A stretch of 64,000 nucleotides of DNA from Takakia lepidozioides (GCA_030704615.1 CM060731.1:69606756-69670755); one strand, 5' to 3'; numbered from the stretch's first letter, positions 1 to 10,761 are shown. The notes: generated by a model not told the origin, from the letters alone. Numbers and translations: made by a program.

Positions 1-621
1 CGCATTATGAGTTGCAATCTGCAGAGAATCTGCAGTAAGGTTGAGGATACACTAACGAAGAATCTTTCTCAGGTGGTTTATTATTAATGCAATCTGCTCT
101 GAAGTGGTAACGTGATTATCTGTATTGCAAGCCTGACTCCGCGGTTTATTCTCATTGATTCGCAATAATATTGTGGTTGACAATTGATCACCGATAGCAT
201 AACAGAGTGAACTCAGACTTAGTTTTCAATTCATGCATCGTAGTAATTGGTGACAGTCTCTGCTGTGCTCGATAGGTACGACGAAATCGAGTTATTGTAA
301 CAATTGATTAGGCAGACGTGTGTGAACTTGTGTATAACCCTCCACTTTGAACAATCTGGCCCGTCGTTCTCATGAATAGTGCTCACAACGTTCCAGCAAC
401 GTTCTCAACCCCTACAATCGGACAACATTTGACACTGATGAAAGAGACGTCAATGTGAGGGAGATTGTATGGTAGTCTCAAGTGGTCGATCTCTGTTAAG
501 AGTATCTCCAGGATGTCCACTATCGTGAATCTGTCAATATTGTTTACTACACTGCTCTAGGCTAGTTGAGATGTAGATTTGCAACACTGAACGGTGACAT
601 TCTCGGCAACATAGATCCAGG
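1..621. other. Upstream region, no gene seen
   Basis: No convincing ORF, RNA gene or repeat is visible. It lies directly 5' of the EF-hand gene and presumably holds its promoter and 5' leader. I see no clear TATA box at a definable start, so no promoter is called. Confidence 0.5.
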
Positions 622-1387
622 ATGAGCCTGAATTTGAGCTTGATGCTTGGAGCTCTTGAAGAGGCTGAAGATGAATCCAGCGATCGATTTGGAGGCAGAG
701 GCCAATCTTCTACTCCTACTCCAGAGGACAAGGTAAAAATTGAATGAAAGAAAACAACAGTACCGGTGGTGTTCACGAACAATGCTACCGTAAATTTTTC
801 CCACTTGGTCACATGAATGCTGCCTGAAGGTGGTGCACTGAAATTGTACTTAAGTACTTACTGTTTATTTTGCGCAGACAAAGCAGCCTGACAGCAAGCC
901 TGGGGTCGAGTATCTGACTGTGCAGTCGATTGCCAGTCTCAAGAGGGCGTTTGTCGACTTGTGTGACAAGAATGGAAATGGTTACATTACCCCAGAGGAA
1001 TTTGACATGCTCATTGAGTCATTGTTTGGATACACGAATGGCTCAGAGACTCGGAACCTGATAAACAAGGTCGATGCCAGTGGAACTGGTACCTACCGGA
1101 TTGATGAGTGTCTTCATGACTTGATGCAGGCTTGCAAGGATTTCAAGGACAGGTTCGAGGTGATAACAGCGAAGTACTTGGAAGTCGTTACTGACGGGAA
1201 CCGACCGACTGACCCTGGCTCTGTTTCCGCGCTAAGGGATGCGCTGCAACAGATGGCTGGAGAATTGACAGTCGATGAAGTCAACGATATTATCCGTGTG
1301 GCCGAAGTCGATGGAGATGGAGATGGTCAGATCAATGACGAGATGTTTTTGAAGGAGGAAACCGACCGACTGACCCTGTCTCTGTAG
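622..1387 (+). CDS. EF-hand calcium-binding (calmodulin-like) protein, two exons
   Basis: Exon 1 is 622-732 and exon 2 is 878-1387. They are joined in frame by a GT-AG intron (donor AAG|GTAAAA, acceptor TTTGCGCAG). The product is 206 aa. The start is the first ATG in the exon-1 frame, and the first 50 residues are Ser/Glu-rich and low complexity. Canonical EF loops are DKNGNGYITPEE (about residues 67-78) and DASGTGTYRIDE (about 103-114). A third loop, DGDGDGQINDEM (about 182-193), has Met at position 12 where Glu is usual, so Ca2+ affinity may be reduced there. The family acts as cytosolic or nuclear calcium sensors that bind target proteins; no target can be inferred here. The C-terminus (about 195-206) is created by a tandem duplication that brings in an early stop. 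The length suits calmodulin-like proteins. Family call firm, subfamily not. Confidence 0.82.
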
Positions 1388-1512
1388 GAACGCGCTGATA
1401 CAGCTGCCTGGAGGATTGACAGTCGATGAAGTTGACGATATTATCCGTGTGGCCGAACTCAATGGAGATGGAGATGGTCAGATCAATGACGAGATGTTCT
1501 TGAAGAAGATAG
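1388..1512 (+). pseudogene. Tandem duplicate of the last EF-hand segment
   Basis: The stretch from about 1198 to 1357 (from GGAACCGACCGACTGACCC to the end of the last EF loop) is repeated from about 1358 to 1505 with substitutions and small indels. It encodes LTVDEVDDIIRVAELNGDGD and the rest of a fourth EF-like loop. It lies after an in-frame TAG that arises at the duplication itself, so it is not part of the predicted protein unless spliced. The loop's first acid is changed from D to N (ELNGDGDG versus EVDGDGDG). Confidence 0.75.
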
Positions 1513-1565
1513 ATAGATAGATAGATAGGGTCAGTTGGATAGATAGATGGCCGAAGAAGATAGAT
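1505..1565 (+). repeat. GATA microsatellite
   Basis: A short run of GATA units (about 1508-1528), followed by further AGATAGATGGCCG copies to about 1567, directly after the EF-hand duplicate. Confidence 0.85.
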
Positions 1566-1567
1566 GG

Positions 1568-2530
1568 CCGGTGCACCTCCAGTGCATTCTCCGAACCTTG
1601 GTACTAGTGCTCTCATGTTTTCTTTCCCTGGTAGAGCAATGGCAAGCTTGCATTAAGCTGCATGCTCAACACCTTCGACAGTCATTCTCACGGTGAAAGC
1701 TTGCGGTAGTTTCGCATTGATAAACTGAACAGCTACTCTGAGCAGCCCTTTTTGGCAGCGTACCAACGGGGTCCAGTTCGATTGCATGCATAGATATGGT
1801 ATGTGGATACACGGGTATACATACGTCAAGAATATTGAATATGAGAAAGGTTTCTGCGGACAGTCCGCCACGTTTGCTGTTCAAGCTCCAACCTCGTCCC
1901 AGTCGCGGCTGCTTTGTTTATCCGGCACAAAATTCGTAAGTATGTACTATGTACCCTGGTACCAATACTCTGTGCGTGTGTTGCCATTTTGAGTTTTTGC
2001 AGACATGCCTGTATGATGAAGTAATCCTAATCAGGAAGTCCTTTCTTGATTTAATCTATGCTCGCTTAGGCAGGAATTAACGAATTGACCTTTCTTAGTG
2101 TCTGATAGAAGAATATGGCAGCGCAAACTTAGTGGGCCTCTGTATGCCAGGTTACACTTGAAGAGACCAAGGCCAGTCCAAGGAATAATGGGGCAATCTT
2201 TCCAAAAAACAAAATTTTGACAACAATCCAAGAATGTAAGCAGCCACCTGATCAGCACCCACATATGCCAGCCATCCAGGAAATTTAGCCCGCCTCCTCA
2301 GTTGCCCAGTAAACAGCAATACCAAAACCTGCAGGACCACGCTCAGTAGCAAGCCAGCCCGCTGGAAGCCCCGAATCCAAGAGTCTAATTACAGAGATGG
2401 GAGTTTTTGAGACCCGCTTCACATACTTCTAGAAGATCCCTAACCCAGGAAGGAAGTTGAAAACCAGTAGACCTATGAATCCAAAGATGATCTCCTGTCA
2501 AAACATTGCATAATAGAATGGCAAAAATAC
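1568..2530. other. Intergenic region, no gene seen
   Basis: Short ORFs occur on both strands but none shows a recognisable domain or splice context. The 2030-2500 part could be 3' flank or UTR of the minus-strand RS/RD-rich exon that follows. I see no RNA gene. Confidence 0.4.
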
Positions 2531-2808
2531 CTTTTTTCCCGATCAGCAGCTGGGGAAACTGTGCGTTGGCTGCGGTCTCTTGCTCTATCATGCCAGTCTC
2601 GACTTCGGCTGCGGGAACGACTTCTCCACCTATCACGCTCTCCATGCCTGTCTCTCTCACGGTCATCATTGTGATCACGTCTGTAGTAATCCCTCTCTCT
2701 ATCTCGGTCTCTGTCACTGAAAAACTCGCGATCCTTCTCTCGGTTCCGTTCTCGGACCCGATAGTACTCACGGTCCCGGTCCCTATCCCGGCATAGCCCA
2801 TGAGCCAC
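2531..2808 (-). CDS. Exon of an Arg/Asp/Ser-rich (splicing-factor-like) protein, partial
   Basis: The minus strand encodes about 90 residues dominated by RD, RE and RS dipeptides (RDRDRDREYY, RERDYYRRD, RSRSRSRSRD), ending at a good donor (AAAAAG|GTATTT, exon end 2531). Such tracts are typical of plant SR-like and RNA-processing proteins, where they are phosphorylated and mediate protein contacts in nuclear speckles. The 5' boundary is not certain; the frame stays open upstream to about 2845 with no strong acceptor. No RNA-recognition motif or zinc finger is visible nearby on this strand. It may be one exon of a gene otherwise outside the window or lost, or a pseudogene fragment. The parent gene is not identified. 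Confidence 0.4.
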
Positions 2809-3004
2809 ATATGGAACACATAAAATTGTTTCCTCCAGTGCAAAAAATCTCTAGAGAAACTGCTTTTTGAGAGAAATCAACCATCTGCTCGAGTTCAAAC
2901 TGCTAAATTATGAATGAGGCATCGACAAGATAAGTCTACATAAGGGGGAAGAACAGTGCAGATCCAACTCTCCTTCCTTTTACAAATAATAACAATAAGT
3001 GCAT

Positions 3005-3124
3005 ATGATGGAGGGAGTTGCGCGGAGCTATGCTGCGTTGGGGGTCCGGTGCTTGACTCACGAAGTCATTGGATGCAGCGAGGACCTCAACGCAGCATCG
3101 TTCCGCAGAGCCCCCTCCACCATG
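3005..3124. ncRNA. Imperfect hairpin, pre-miRNA-like (candidate)
   Basis: Two arms of about 50 nt (3005-3055 and 3071-3124) are inverted copies of each other. The core TATGCTGCGTT pairs with AACGCAGCATC, the outer GATGGAGGG pairs with CCCTCCACCAT, and the loop is about 15-20 nt. The arms pair imperfectly, at roughly three quarters of positions counting G-U pairs. The size and shape suit a plant microRNA precursor, but neither arm matches a conserved miRNA I recognise. A small foldback transposon is an equally good explanation. Confidence 0.3.
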
Positions 3125-3232
3125 CAAAGGATTTCCCGCCCCTCCGCTAGCCGCTTAAGAGGTTACTTCCTCTTTCCTATTTCCTCACTAGCGTTTTTTT
3201 TTGCGCAAAAAGGGAAGACAATACGAACAAGG

Positions 3233-3908
3233 CGCAGGCCCTGCCATCTACATATGTAGGCAAGACAAGTTCGGAATTTCTATATTAAGGCCTGCCATCT
3301 ATATATGTAGGCAAGACAAGTTTAGAATTTCTATATTAAGGCCCTGCCATCTATATATGTAGGCAAGACAAGTTTAGAATTTCTATATTAAGGCCCTGCC
3401 ATCTATATATGTAGGCAAGACAAGTTTAGAATTTCTATATTAAGGCCCTGCCATCTATATATAGGCAAGACAAGTTTAGAATTTCTATATTAAGGCCCTG
3501 CCATCTATATATGTAGGCAAGACAAGTTTAGAATTTCTATATTAAGGCCCTGCCATCTATATATGTAGGCAAGACAAGTTTAGAATTTCTATATTAAGGC
3601 CCTGCCATCTATATATAGGCAAGACAAGTTTAGAATTTCTATATTAAGGCCCTGCCATCTATATATGTAGGCAAGACAAGTTTAGAGTTTCTATATTAAG
3701 GCCCTGCCATCTATATATGTAGGCAAGACAAGTTTAGAATTTCTATATTAAGGCCCTGCCATCTATATATAGGCAAGACAAGTTTAGAATTTCTATATTA
3801 AGGCCCTGCCATCTATATATGTAGGCAAGACAAGTTTAGAATTTCTATATTAAGGCCCTGCCATCTATATATGTAGGCAAGATATAAATTTGGAATGTAT
3901 ATATTACA
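3233..3908. repeat. 52-bp minisatellite, 13 copies
   Basis: The unit begins AAGGCCCTGCCATCTATATA and continues through GTAGGCAAGACAAGTTTAGA to an AT-rich end. I count 13 starts, near 3238, 3290, 3344, 3396, 3448, 3496, 3548, 3600, 3648, 3700, 3752, 3800 and 3852. Three units lack TGTA and are 48 bp (near 3448, 3600, 3752); they recur every third unit, which implies a higher-order trimer of 52+52+48 bp. The first two and the last unit are the most diverged. Confidence 0.95.
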
Positions 3909-5227
3909 TCTGTTTTTTTTTTTTTTCATTTGGCTGCAGTCTTTGTTTTTCATATTTCCAAAATCGCTGGCAGGGCCACCTATGAATTGCCCATGTGGCG
4001 AGAATATCGAGGTGACAAAGTTAGAAAAGTGGCTATATTCCAAGTGTCACGTTATCATTGTTCCACGTTGGCAAAATTAGGCTCCTGAAATTTACCTCCT
4101 GGTGCTTTTTGGCGAAAATCTCAGATTTTACCCCCATAATTCCTTTGTACAAGTAGCTGACTGAGTTTCCAGGTCGAAATCTTTCGCCAGAAAGAAAAAC
4201 ACTGTTAAATTGGCTGGTTTAACCAAGCTGTATTTTGTCACATCTTTGGGTTGGTAGAAAAATTAATTTTCTTAGAGAGAGAGACATACGCAGAGAGGAG
4301 CATGTCCGCGAGAGGCCCAAAGGGCCGAAGGGACAAAGAAGGAACCAGTGACAATCAACCAACTGTAAAACCACAAAACCGAAGGGCTGTGGAACTAGGT
4401 ATCATTCTTCCACCCTAGCATTTTGTCTTCTTTAAGATTGTCGCTTCTGATGGGCATCATCACCATTCACATTCGTGTTATAATGTGTTTGTAAACTGAA
4501 TGCACCAACCTCCAATTACAAAGACCCAATTTCAATTCATTCCAACACGATAATTACTGCAGGAGAAGCAAGCCTAAAGAGTAACAGTCGAAAGAGATTC
4601 ACTTGCAGCGGTCTACAAACGAACACTCGGTGGAAACACCGATCTCCAAGGAGGTAATGCTATAGAGCATTGGCAAACTCTTTAGTGCAGTCAGAGGTAT
4701 CAGGATTCAATTCGGAGCGCTACAAGTCCTCATGACATGCATGCACGTCGGGACATCGTCGGTTTGGTGGGAAGTGAGATAGAGGGGCAGAAAATGTTGC
4801 TTGTGTGTTCATCATGCTTCATCGCATGGGGGAGTTAGAGTCCAAGATTTGGGAGTTGGTATCGTCGTAATGGGTTTTCAAAGAAGGCTCGGGAATGCTG
4901 GGTATGCTGTACTTTTGCCCATCTCGTATGTTGTGCAAACCGCATCAGAACTCCATTTAGGTCAGAACTGTTATGCGTGTGAAGCTTTCACAGTAAAGGT
5001 CTAGAGATGCACATATGAAATTGTGGTTGTGCATCATGCAGGGTTGTGGGATTTCGTCTTAGGAATTGGACCCAGTGGGTTGTTGGACATCAGGGGAGAG
5101 AAAAGGGTATTTGTTGCCGCAGCAGCAGTAATTCTTGTGGAGTGGAAATGAAAAACTCACAGTGGCAAGGAGAGTCTGCAGGAAAGCTTGGGAGAGTGGT
5201 GGCGAAGTGAGCACAGCGTGTAAGGAG
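3909..5227. other. Intergenic region upstream of the PPR gene
   Basis: No gene is recognised. An oligo-T run follows the minisatellite (3912-3925) and a short GA-rich run is near 4275. Between 5130 and 5227 the plus strand stays open in the frame that becomes the PPR leader (ending STACKEMRLKETVRILDV), so the true PPR start may be somewhat upstream of 5228. No in-frame ATG is visible there. Confidence 0.4.
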
Positions 5228-6225
5228 ATGCGATTGAAGGAGACAGTGCGCATATTGGATGTGATACAACAACGAGGCTTTCAGGATATTCGGAAACATG
5301 TGCTCGTCTTTTGCAGGGGTGTGCTAAAACCAAGCCCTTGGCAGACGGCAAGGAGGTCCATGCCCACATCATTAAAAGTGGATTCGAGCCAGACATCTTC
5401 CTGTCAAACACCCTTGTTAGCATGTATGTGAAGTGCGGGATTGTCGTGGATGCGCTCCAAGTATTTGACAAGATGCCCAAACGGAATGTGATCTCATGGA
5501 CTGCGATGATTGCAGGGTTAGCTCAGCAAGGACAAGCTGACAAGGCATTGGCTCTCTTTTGGCAAATGCAATGGGAAGGCGTGAAGCCTAACAAGATCAC
5601 CTTCATGAGCATTCTCAATGCATGTGCCAACCCGGTTGGCTTGGAAGAGGGCAAGCGGCTTCATGCGTACATCATCAAAGCTGGATTGGAATCAGATGTC
5701 CGAGTTGGAACTGCGCTTGTCTCCATGTATTGCAAGTGTGGGAGTGTGGTGGATGCGCGCCTCTTGTTTGACACAATGCTTAAGCGAGATGTGATCTCGT
5801 GGAATGCGATGATTGCAGGATATGCTCAGCATGGCCATGGATATGAGGCTTTTGAACTCTTTCGGCGAATGCAACATGAAGGCATCAATCCAAACAAGGT
5901 CACTTTTATCAAAGCCACTAGCTCTGGAAGAGGGCAAGTGGCTCCATGCGTGCATCATCAAAGCTGGATTTGAGTCAGATGTCACAGTAGGGAATGCCCT
6001 GGTAAGCATGTATTGCAAGTGCAGGAGTGTGGTGGATGCACACCAAGTGTTTGCCAAAATGCCTGAAAGAAATGTGGTGACGTGTATCAGCATCCTCAAT
6101 GCATGCTCCAGTCCAGATGCTCTAGAACAGGGGAAGCGGCTCCATGCAGCCATCTTCAAAGCTGGATTTGAGTCAGATACACGAGTGGGGAATGCCCTTG
6201 TGATCATGTATTACAGGGGTGGAAG
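5228..6225 (+). pseudogene. PPR protein of the E/DYW class, 5' part (piece 1 of 4)
   Basis: PPR proteins bind organellar RNA; E/DYW-class members direct cytidine-to-uridine editing in plastids or mitochondria. This piece has a short leader (MRLKETVRILDVIQQRG) and then about eight PPR units of alternating P, L and S type, e.g. SNTLVSMYVKCG, VISWTAMIAGLAQQGQ, VGTALVSMYCKCGSVVDA and VISWNAMIAGYAQHGHG. Breaks: a frameshift between the leader and LLQGCAKTKPLADGK (about 5275-5290), a frameshift with loss at about 5905 (after NPNKVTF), and deletion of most of one repeat at about 6080 (MPERNVVT runs directly into CISILNACS). The reading ends abruptly at VIMYYRGG, where a chromovirus LTR begins. The missing continuation lies on the minus strand at 38839-38755. 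Confidence 0.88.
6221..6225 (+). repeat. Target site duplication, left, of the chromovirus
   Basis: GGAAG directly precedes the LTR. The partner after the inverted LTR reads GGAAC (minus strand, 38839-38835), so four of five bases match. Removing the element joins the PPR frame as YRGG|TVVDA. Confidence 0.65.
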
Positions 6226-6886
6226 TGTCGCGGCCCTTCGCCTTGAGGGCAGGGGGTCGGGACACGAGAGGGGCTGCCCTGTGGTGGGGGCAGTGGCAAC
6301 AATAGATGCAGGGGCTGAAGCACCCTTGAGTGCCCAAGGCACTCAAGGAGGCGGAGGCGCTCACTAGGTGGAGCCCCACACATCGGGTTGCGATGGGGGT
6401 GGTTCCACGAGGGGTGGTGGTAGCTTAGTGGGACTTAGTGGGGGTGGCATAGGACTCACCATGGGGGCGGAGACCTTGTGGTGGGAGTCATGGGGAGTCT
6501 TGGGACTCATCACGGTCCAATGGGACCGTGGTGGGTGGGCCAAGACTCACCGCGACTCATCACCGGGAGTCGAGGGTTCTCGTGGTGGTTCGCCATAAAG
6601 GCGCATGGTTGTTTGTGAAACCCCCGCAGACAGTCACAGAAGTATATATAGGGAGTAATAACCCCAAGAAGTGGGGAGCTATTCCGGACTGCCATCTACC
6701 AAAGGGAATTTCCACTAGGCCGAATTTGGTGGAGGGTCAGTTGGGGGAAGAAAAAGGGGACTGTTATGTCCCGGTGAGCAGCCGAAGCTCCGAGTTGGCC
6801 CGGCGGCCAGGTTGGGAGTTAGGCGCGCGCATCAAAGCGAGTAACTATGACTTGAAGGGGAGCTTACTGAAGTGAGGTGCGCGACA
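6226..6886 (+). repeat. Chromovirus 5' LTR
   Basis: It begins TGTCGCGGCCCTTCG and ends GAGGTGCGCGACA, with the TG...CA termini of an LTR. It is followed by an initiator-Met-tRNA primer-binding site. An inverted partner with clear similarity throughout lies at 38840-39570 (-). The LTR carries GGGACTTAGTGGG- and GGGAGTC-rich direct repeats at about 6420-6580 and a possible TATATATA at about 6644-6652. The two LTRs differ in length (661 versus 731 bp) and at many bases, so the insertion is old. Confidence 0.88.
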
Positions 6887-6887
6887 C

Positions 6888-6901
6888 TTTGTATCAGAGC
6901 T
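6888..6901 (+). other. Primer-binding site (tRNA-iMet type)
   Basis: TTTGTATCAGAGC lies one base after the LTR. It matches the usual plant TGGTATCAGAGC complement of initiator tRNA-Met except at one position. Confidence 0.75.
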
Positions 6902-7010
6902 TAGAGTTCAGTACGCGATCATCCTTGGGATCGGCCTCATCATGGGGTCGGGCAAGCCAAAGCGAAAGCGGCCCGAAAGATGATGATCCTGGTGAGCCGA
7001 TGGGGGCGAC

Positions 7011-8122
7011 GTGTCACCGAAGCGGCCATTTGAGGAAGCGATGCATGCTTTGAAAGCGAGGCCACTCAAGAACGGGAGGAATCTGAGGAGTCGGAGCCCG
7101 AGAATCCCTGAGAGCTCCGACAGAACCAACAGATGTCTCCCATGCCAGCAGCCTTTTTGGAAAGGGTGTTTGGCGCAGTTTGGCGGGACATTGAAAGACA
7201 TGTTGAGGGCGGCTAATGTCACTTCCACTAAGGCAAAGTTTAAGGTGAAGCCTAAGGAACCCGGCACCTTCGAGGGCGTCCGAAATCGGAAGGCACTCAA
7301 CACCTGGCTCTTAGAGCTAAAGCAGTACTTCCGGGCGGCCAAGTTGAGTGACGAGGATCGGGTGGAAGTGGCTCCCACCTATCTGAGGGGCTATGCTCAA
7401 CAATGGTGGGAGAAACGCCTTCACGACTGAGGTCCAAACCCGGAAACCTTGAACTGGAGTAGGTTCAAGAACTGATGAAGAGACAGTTTGTGCCCCTCAA
7501 CGCGTCCTGGCTCGCCCGGGACAAGATGAGGAATCTGAAGCAAACAGATGACATTCGGGGATATGTTCAGGCTTTCAATGTGCTGTTGCTCGAAGTCGCG
7601 GACATGGCAGAACCAGAAATGGTCTTCAACTTTGTGGCGGAACTGGCCCCATGGGGCCAAGCGGAAGTTGGAGGAGAAGCCACCTAAGACTTTGAACGAG
7701 GCAATTGAGAGGGCTGAATGTTTCTCGGATGTCCCTAGGGGCGAAAGACAAGGCCGTACGGACTGAACCACAAGAAGACCCGGCAGGAGGGTGACTCCTT
7801 TCGACCGGAAAAGAGATGGGATAGGCCACGCGGCGACAATGGCACGTGGAAATCGAAAGGAGGTCCTTCTCACGTCAAGGCGGCACCCGATGCTCCGAAA
7901 GGAAAATCAGGTGCGGCGGCTTATGGCGGACAGAATGCGACCTTCGATGGGGTGTGTTTTAATTGCGGGGAGCCCGGGCACATGGCTAAGAAGTGCGCAA
8001 AACCCCGACAACTAAACATGACTCGGGCGACCACAGAGCTGTCAGAAGATTCCATCAGCCGCTTGGTAGAAGCAGTGGTCACCAAGAGTTGCAAGGTAGG
8101 CAACTACTCTTGTGAGTTGTGA
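7011..8122 (+). pseudogene. Chromovirus gag (capsid and nucleocapsid), decayed
   Basis: Gag forms the retrotransposon particle. The first frame (to 7430) holds the capsid-type region, including FEGVRNRKALNTWLLELKQY, VAPTYLRGYAQQWWEKRL and an early stop. A second segment (7475-7687) reads LNASWLARDKMRNLKQTDD and VQAFNVLLLEVADM, the usual retrotransposon gag continuation. A CCHC zinc knuckle, CFNCGEPGHMAKKC, is encoded at 7955-7996, and the frame ends at a TGA at 8120-8122. There are at least three frame changes and several stops, so it is not functional. Protease and reverse transcriptase, expected next, are absent: the following 15.6 kb is other inserted DNA, and the element resumes in RNase H/integrase at 23722. 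Confidence 0.85.
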
Positions 8123-8124
8123 CT

Positions 8125-8295
8125 GGTCTTAATGATCTTCAAGAGGGTCACTCTCTGATGAAAATACCCAAGACTGTATATCAGAAAATGGAAACTTTCT
8201 TCAGGCCTCTTGCACATCGGGCATTGACAATGTCTTTTTTCCTCTCAGCATCTGATTATTGTTCAAAGTGAGATTCCACAGCAAGTTTTATCGAG
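8125..8295 (-). mobile_element. Short, diverged LINE 3' fragment
   Basis: On the minus strand this resembles the better preserved LINE end at 11095-11235. Shared landmarks are the complement of GTATATCAGAAAATG, a CTTCAG motif, and TGTTCAAAG near 8270. It is strongly diverged and has no open frame. Assigned only by comparison with the other copies in this window. Confidence 0.45.
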
Positions 8296-8817
8296 GACAA
8301 ACAGATTTTTTTAAATTAATTTATTAGATTTTATTCTATTTTTAAATGAATAAACTTGATATAATATTAAAACATACATATACATATTTGAGGGTATTTT
8401 TTAATTATTGAAAAGGAAAATATACATACAGAAGGCGGTACTTTTTAAAAATTAAAATTTTCTGTATATTTTATAGGAGGGGTTTTATAATCTTCAAAAT
8501 GTATGTACAGAGGGGGTATAAATGATCCAAGGACCCGTATACAGGGGTTTTTTTTAATTAGGCGGCGAACGCACGTGATACGGACATTTTATAAAGAGTG
8601 CACCCCCCAGGGTGGATTCGTGCTTGTCAAGGCGGACTGTCGTTGCTTTGCGTGCCCGGTCAAATTTGGCCTTGTTTGCGGCATCAGTCTCTCCTGCAAT
8701 GAGTGCATCCCACGATACCTATCCCCCCCCTCCCCCCAACAATTAGTGAATTACACACATACGTTGCATCGAATCCACCTCATTAATGCACATGCGACAA
8801 ATGGAAGGTGACATGAT
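8296..8817. other. AT-rich spacer, no gene seen
   Basis: 8310-8480 is strongly A/T-rich with short oligo-A and oligo-T runs. 8560-8815 is mixed. No domain, RNA gene or clear transposon end is visible, although this should contain the left boundary of whatever was inserted into the chromovirus after gag. Confidence 0.4.
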
Positions 8818-9865
8818 TCAGGATTTGCCAACCTGTGTAATTCCATAAGGTGGTTTGGGTATGGCCCCCTTTTCCATTGCCCTCCGAATGATCTGTCTGG
8901 CATGGTACCTCCTGTCCTTCAAGTTTCGCCCCACCATCTCCATCACCCTTGTGTCACTCCAATTGCCCGGAAACCGGCAGTCTAACTCACGGGCATACGC
9001 CCGCTTCACGCCAAAGTGCTGATCAGCCCACTCGATGTGCAAAGGGAACCACCTCAATGCGAGTTCGAAGGCTGGCTTCTTCATAGCCTCCCAGAACGCA
9101 CCGCAGGGGTCACCATGGCAATTCACCTCCACCGGTGGCACCACGATCTTTGCCAACTCCACGTCCTGTATCGCCAAGGCCATCCCACCCTCTCCCTTCT
9201 TTGTAGCCTCCTTCCCCTGCTCCCTTTATTACCCCACTGCCCTCCCCCGCATGCACACTCACCCCTTCCTCTCCATGGGACTTCTTCTTCTTCTTCTTCT
9301 TTCCTTCCCCTTCTCACGACCAACCTTCCCCTTCCCGCTACTTCTCTCTCTCCTTCTCCCTCTCCCTTCTCTCTCTCTCCTCGCAGCCCCTTTTCTTGGT
9401 AAAAGGGATCTTGGGAGATCGAGGCCTCTTCTTCTTACCTTTGGTGTTCGGGTCCTTCATGAACGTGCTCTCCCTCATTGGCAACCCCACTGGACTGCAC
9501 CAATGAGGCTAGCCATGTTGCTGCCTCCTGAAGACAAATAAACCCTCCAAATTCAAAAAAAGAAACAAACAACAAAGAAAATCATGCATGCAAAGGAAAG
9601 GATAAATCATGGAACAAGGTGCGACAGTTGTACTTTGCAAGCTTGTCCGACTCACCCTGGTGTCACCGATGTGGAGGAGTCCCGTTTCCGGATGTGCCCG
9701 CTCTATCCCCTCCCGGAGCGCCACTGGAAGTAGATTCCAGATGTGGAGCATAGCCGCGGCGGCGCCCCGTAGTCCAAGCCCTTCTTTGTTGACCGCTCAG
9801 GCTCAGGGGGCGGTGTCGCTGATCGGCTAGGCTGCTCCGAACCGGCCCATACCTCCTCCTCCCCC

Positions 9866-9891
9866 CCTCCCCCCCCCCCCCCCCCCCCCCA
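9866..9891. repeat. Poly-C run
   Basis: A C-rich run of about 25 bases, an assembly-sensitive homopolymer. Confidence 0.9.
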
Positions 9892-10543
9892 AATGCGTAT
9901 CAAGGTAGAAGCCCTCACCGGCTTGACTTCTTCGAGGCGCTTCGCTATCTTGGCCACTTCATTGGCCCTCCTCGTCTCCTCCTCCCTCATCGACAACAAT
10001 GGGTTGGCAATGGAGGCTTTCAAAGGCCCTTGAACTTGACGTTGGGCCTTGACAAGTGCAGCCTTTGCTGCGGAGGAAGGGGTCGCTATGGGGGTGACAT
10101 CCAAAAGGTGCCCATACCGGGGCCCCGAACGGGTGATGTGCTTGCCAAGGTACATTTCACCCGTCTTGGTGGCCGGGGGTGTGCTCAACTGAGCATCCAG
10201 CTCAGCAACAACCTCCCGAATAGGAGAGCTGGCTGAGCCGGCCCCTGGCGCATCCAAGATGTGGACAAGAGGGGGGATACTGGCCTCGGGGGGCAGACGA
10301 ACCCTCCGGCTGCGGCTATCGACGGGCTGGTTAGCCGTGAGACGCCCTGGCGCGTCACACGTGCCGGCAGAGCAAACGGATTGTCCGCCCCTTTCTTTGG
10401 GGCAGGGGACTTCTTCTTTTCCCCATAAGCTGGCACCTGTCATGCAAACCCACAAATTGGCCTCATTAGGAACATTCCAGATCAAAAACAAAAAAAAAAC
10501 CAAGCATGTCGGGGCTGAGAGCAGCAAGTGCTCGGGGTCTCAA

Positions 10544-10668
10544 GAGGGGGCAACAAAGAGAAGAGAAAAAGGTGGGGGGGGGGGGGGAGTGACTGAGCAC
10601 CACCAGCAGCTGCTGAGCACCATGGGCTCAGTCACTCCCCCCCCCCCCCCCCCATTTTTTTTTTGGTT
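10544..10668. repeat. Foldback element (GGGGCAACAAAG family), copy 1
   Basis: GGGGGCAACAAAGAGAAG starts the left arm. A long G run followed by AGTGACTGAGC is mirrored by GCTCAGTCACT and a long C run about 50 bp later. The same design is seen at 14502-14600, and a half copy is near 13690-13750. Probably a small non-autonomous inverted-repeat element; the G and C runs are likely to be length-variable. Confidence 0.6.
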
Positions 10669-10675
10669 TCCTGAT

Positions 10676-10711
10676 CTCTCCCCTCTCTCTCTCTCTCTCT
10701 CTCTCTCCTCT

Positions 10712-10747
<36 letters not shown>

Positions 10748-10761
10748 CTCCCTCTCTTTTT
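10676..10761. repeat. CT microsatellite
   Basis: An uninterrupted CT/CCT tract of about 85 bp. Confidence 0.95.

Noticed and set aside
2385-2843. Overlapping 152-codon minus-strand frame through the RS/RD exon
   Set aside because: It is an alternative frame of the same repetitive RD-codon tract; its residues (VTETEIERGITTDVI and similar) are a by-product of that repeat.
3233-3908. Regular repeats that could be mistaken for a CRISPR array
   Set aside because: Units are contiguous with no unique spacers, and the genome is clearly plant nuclear. It is a minisatellite.
5692-6207. 171-codon minus-strand ORF across the PPR region
   Set aside because: Shadow of PPR repeats on the opposite strand; no independent motif.
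9016-9541. Plus-strand ORFs rich in Leu, Ser and Pro
   Set aside because: Complement of a GA/CT-rich tract within the minus-strand exon set; low-complexity translation with no domain.
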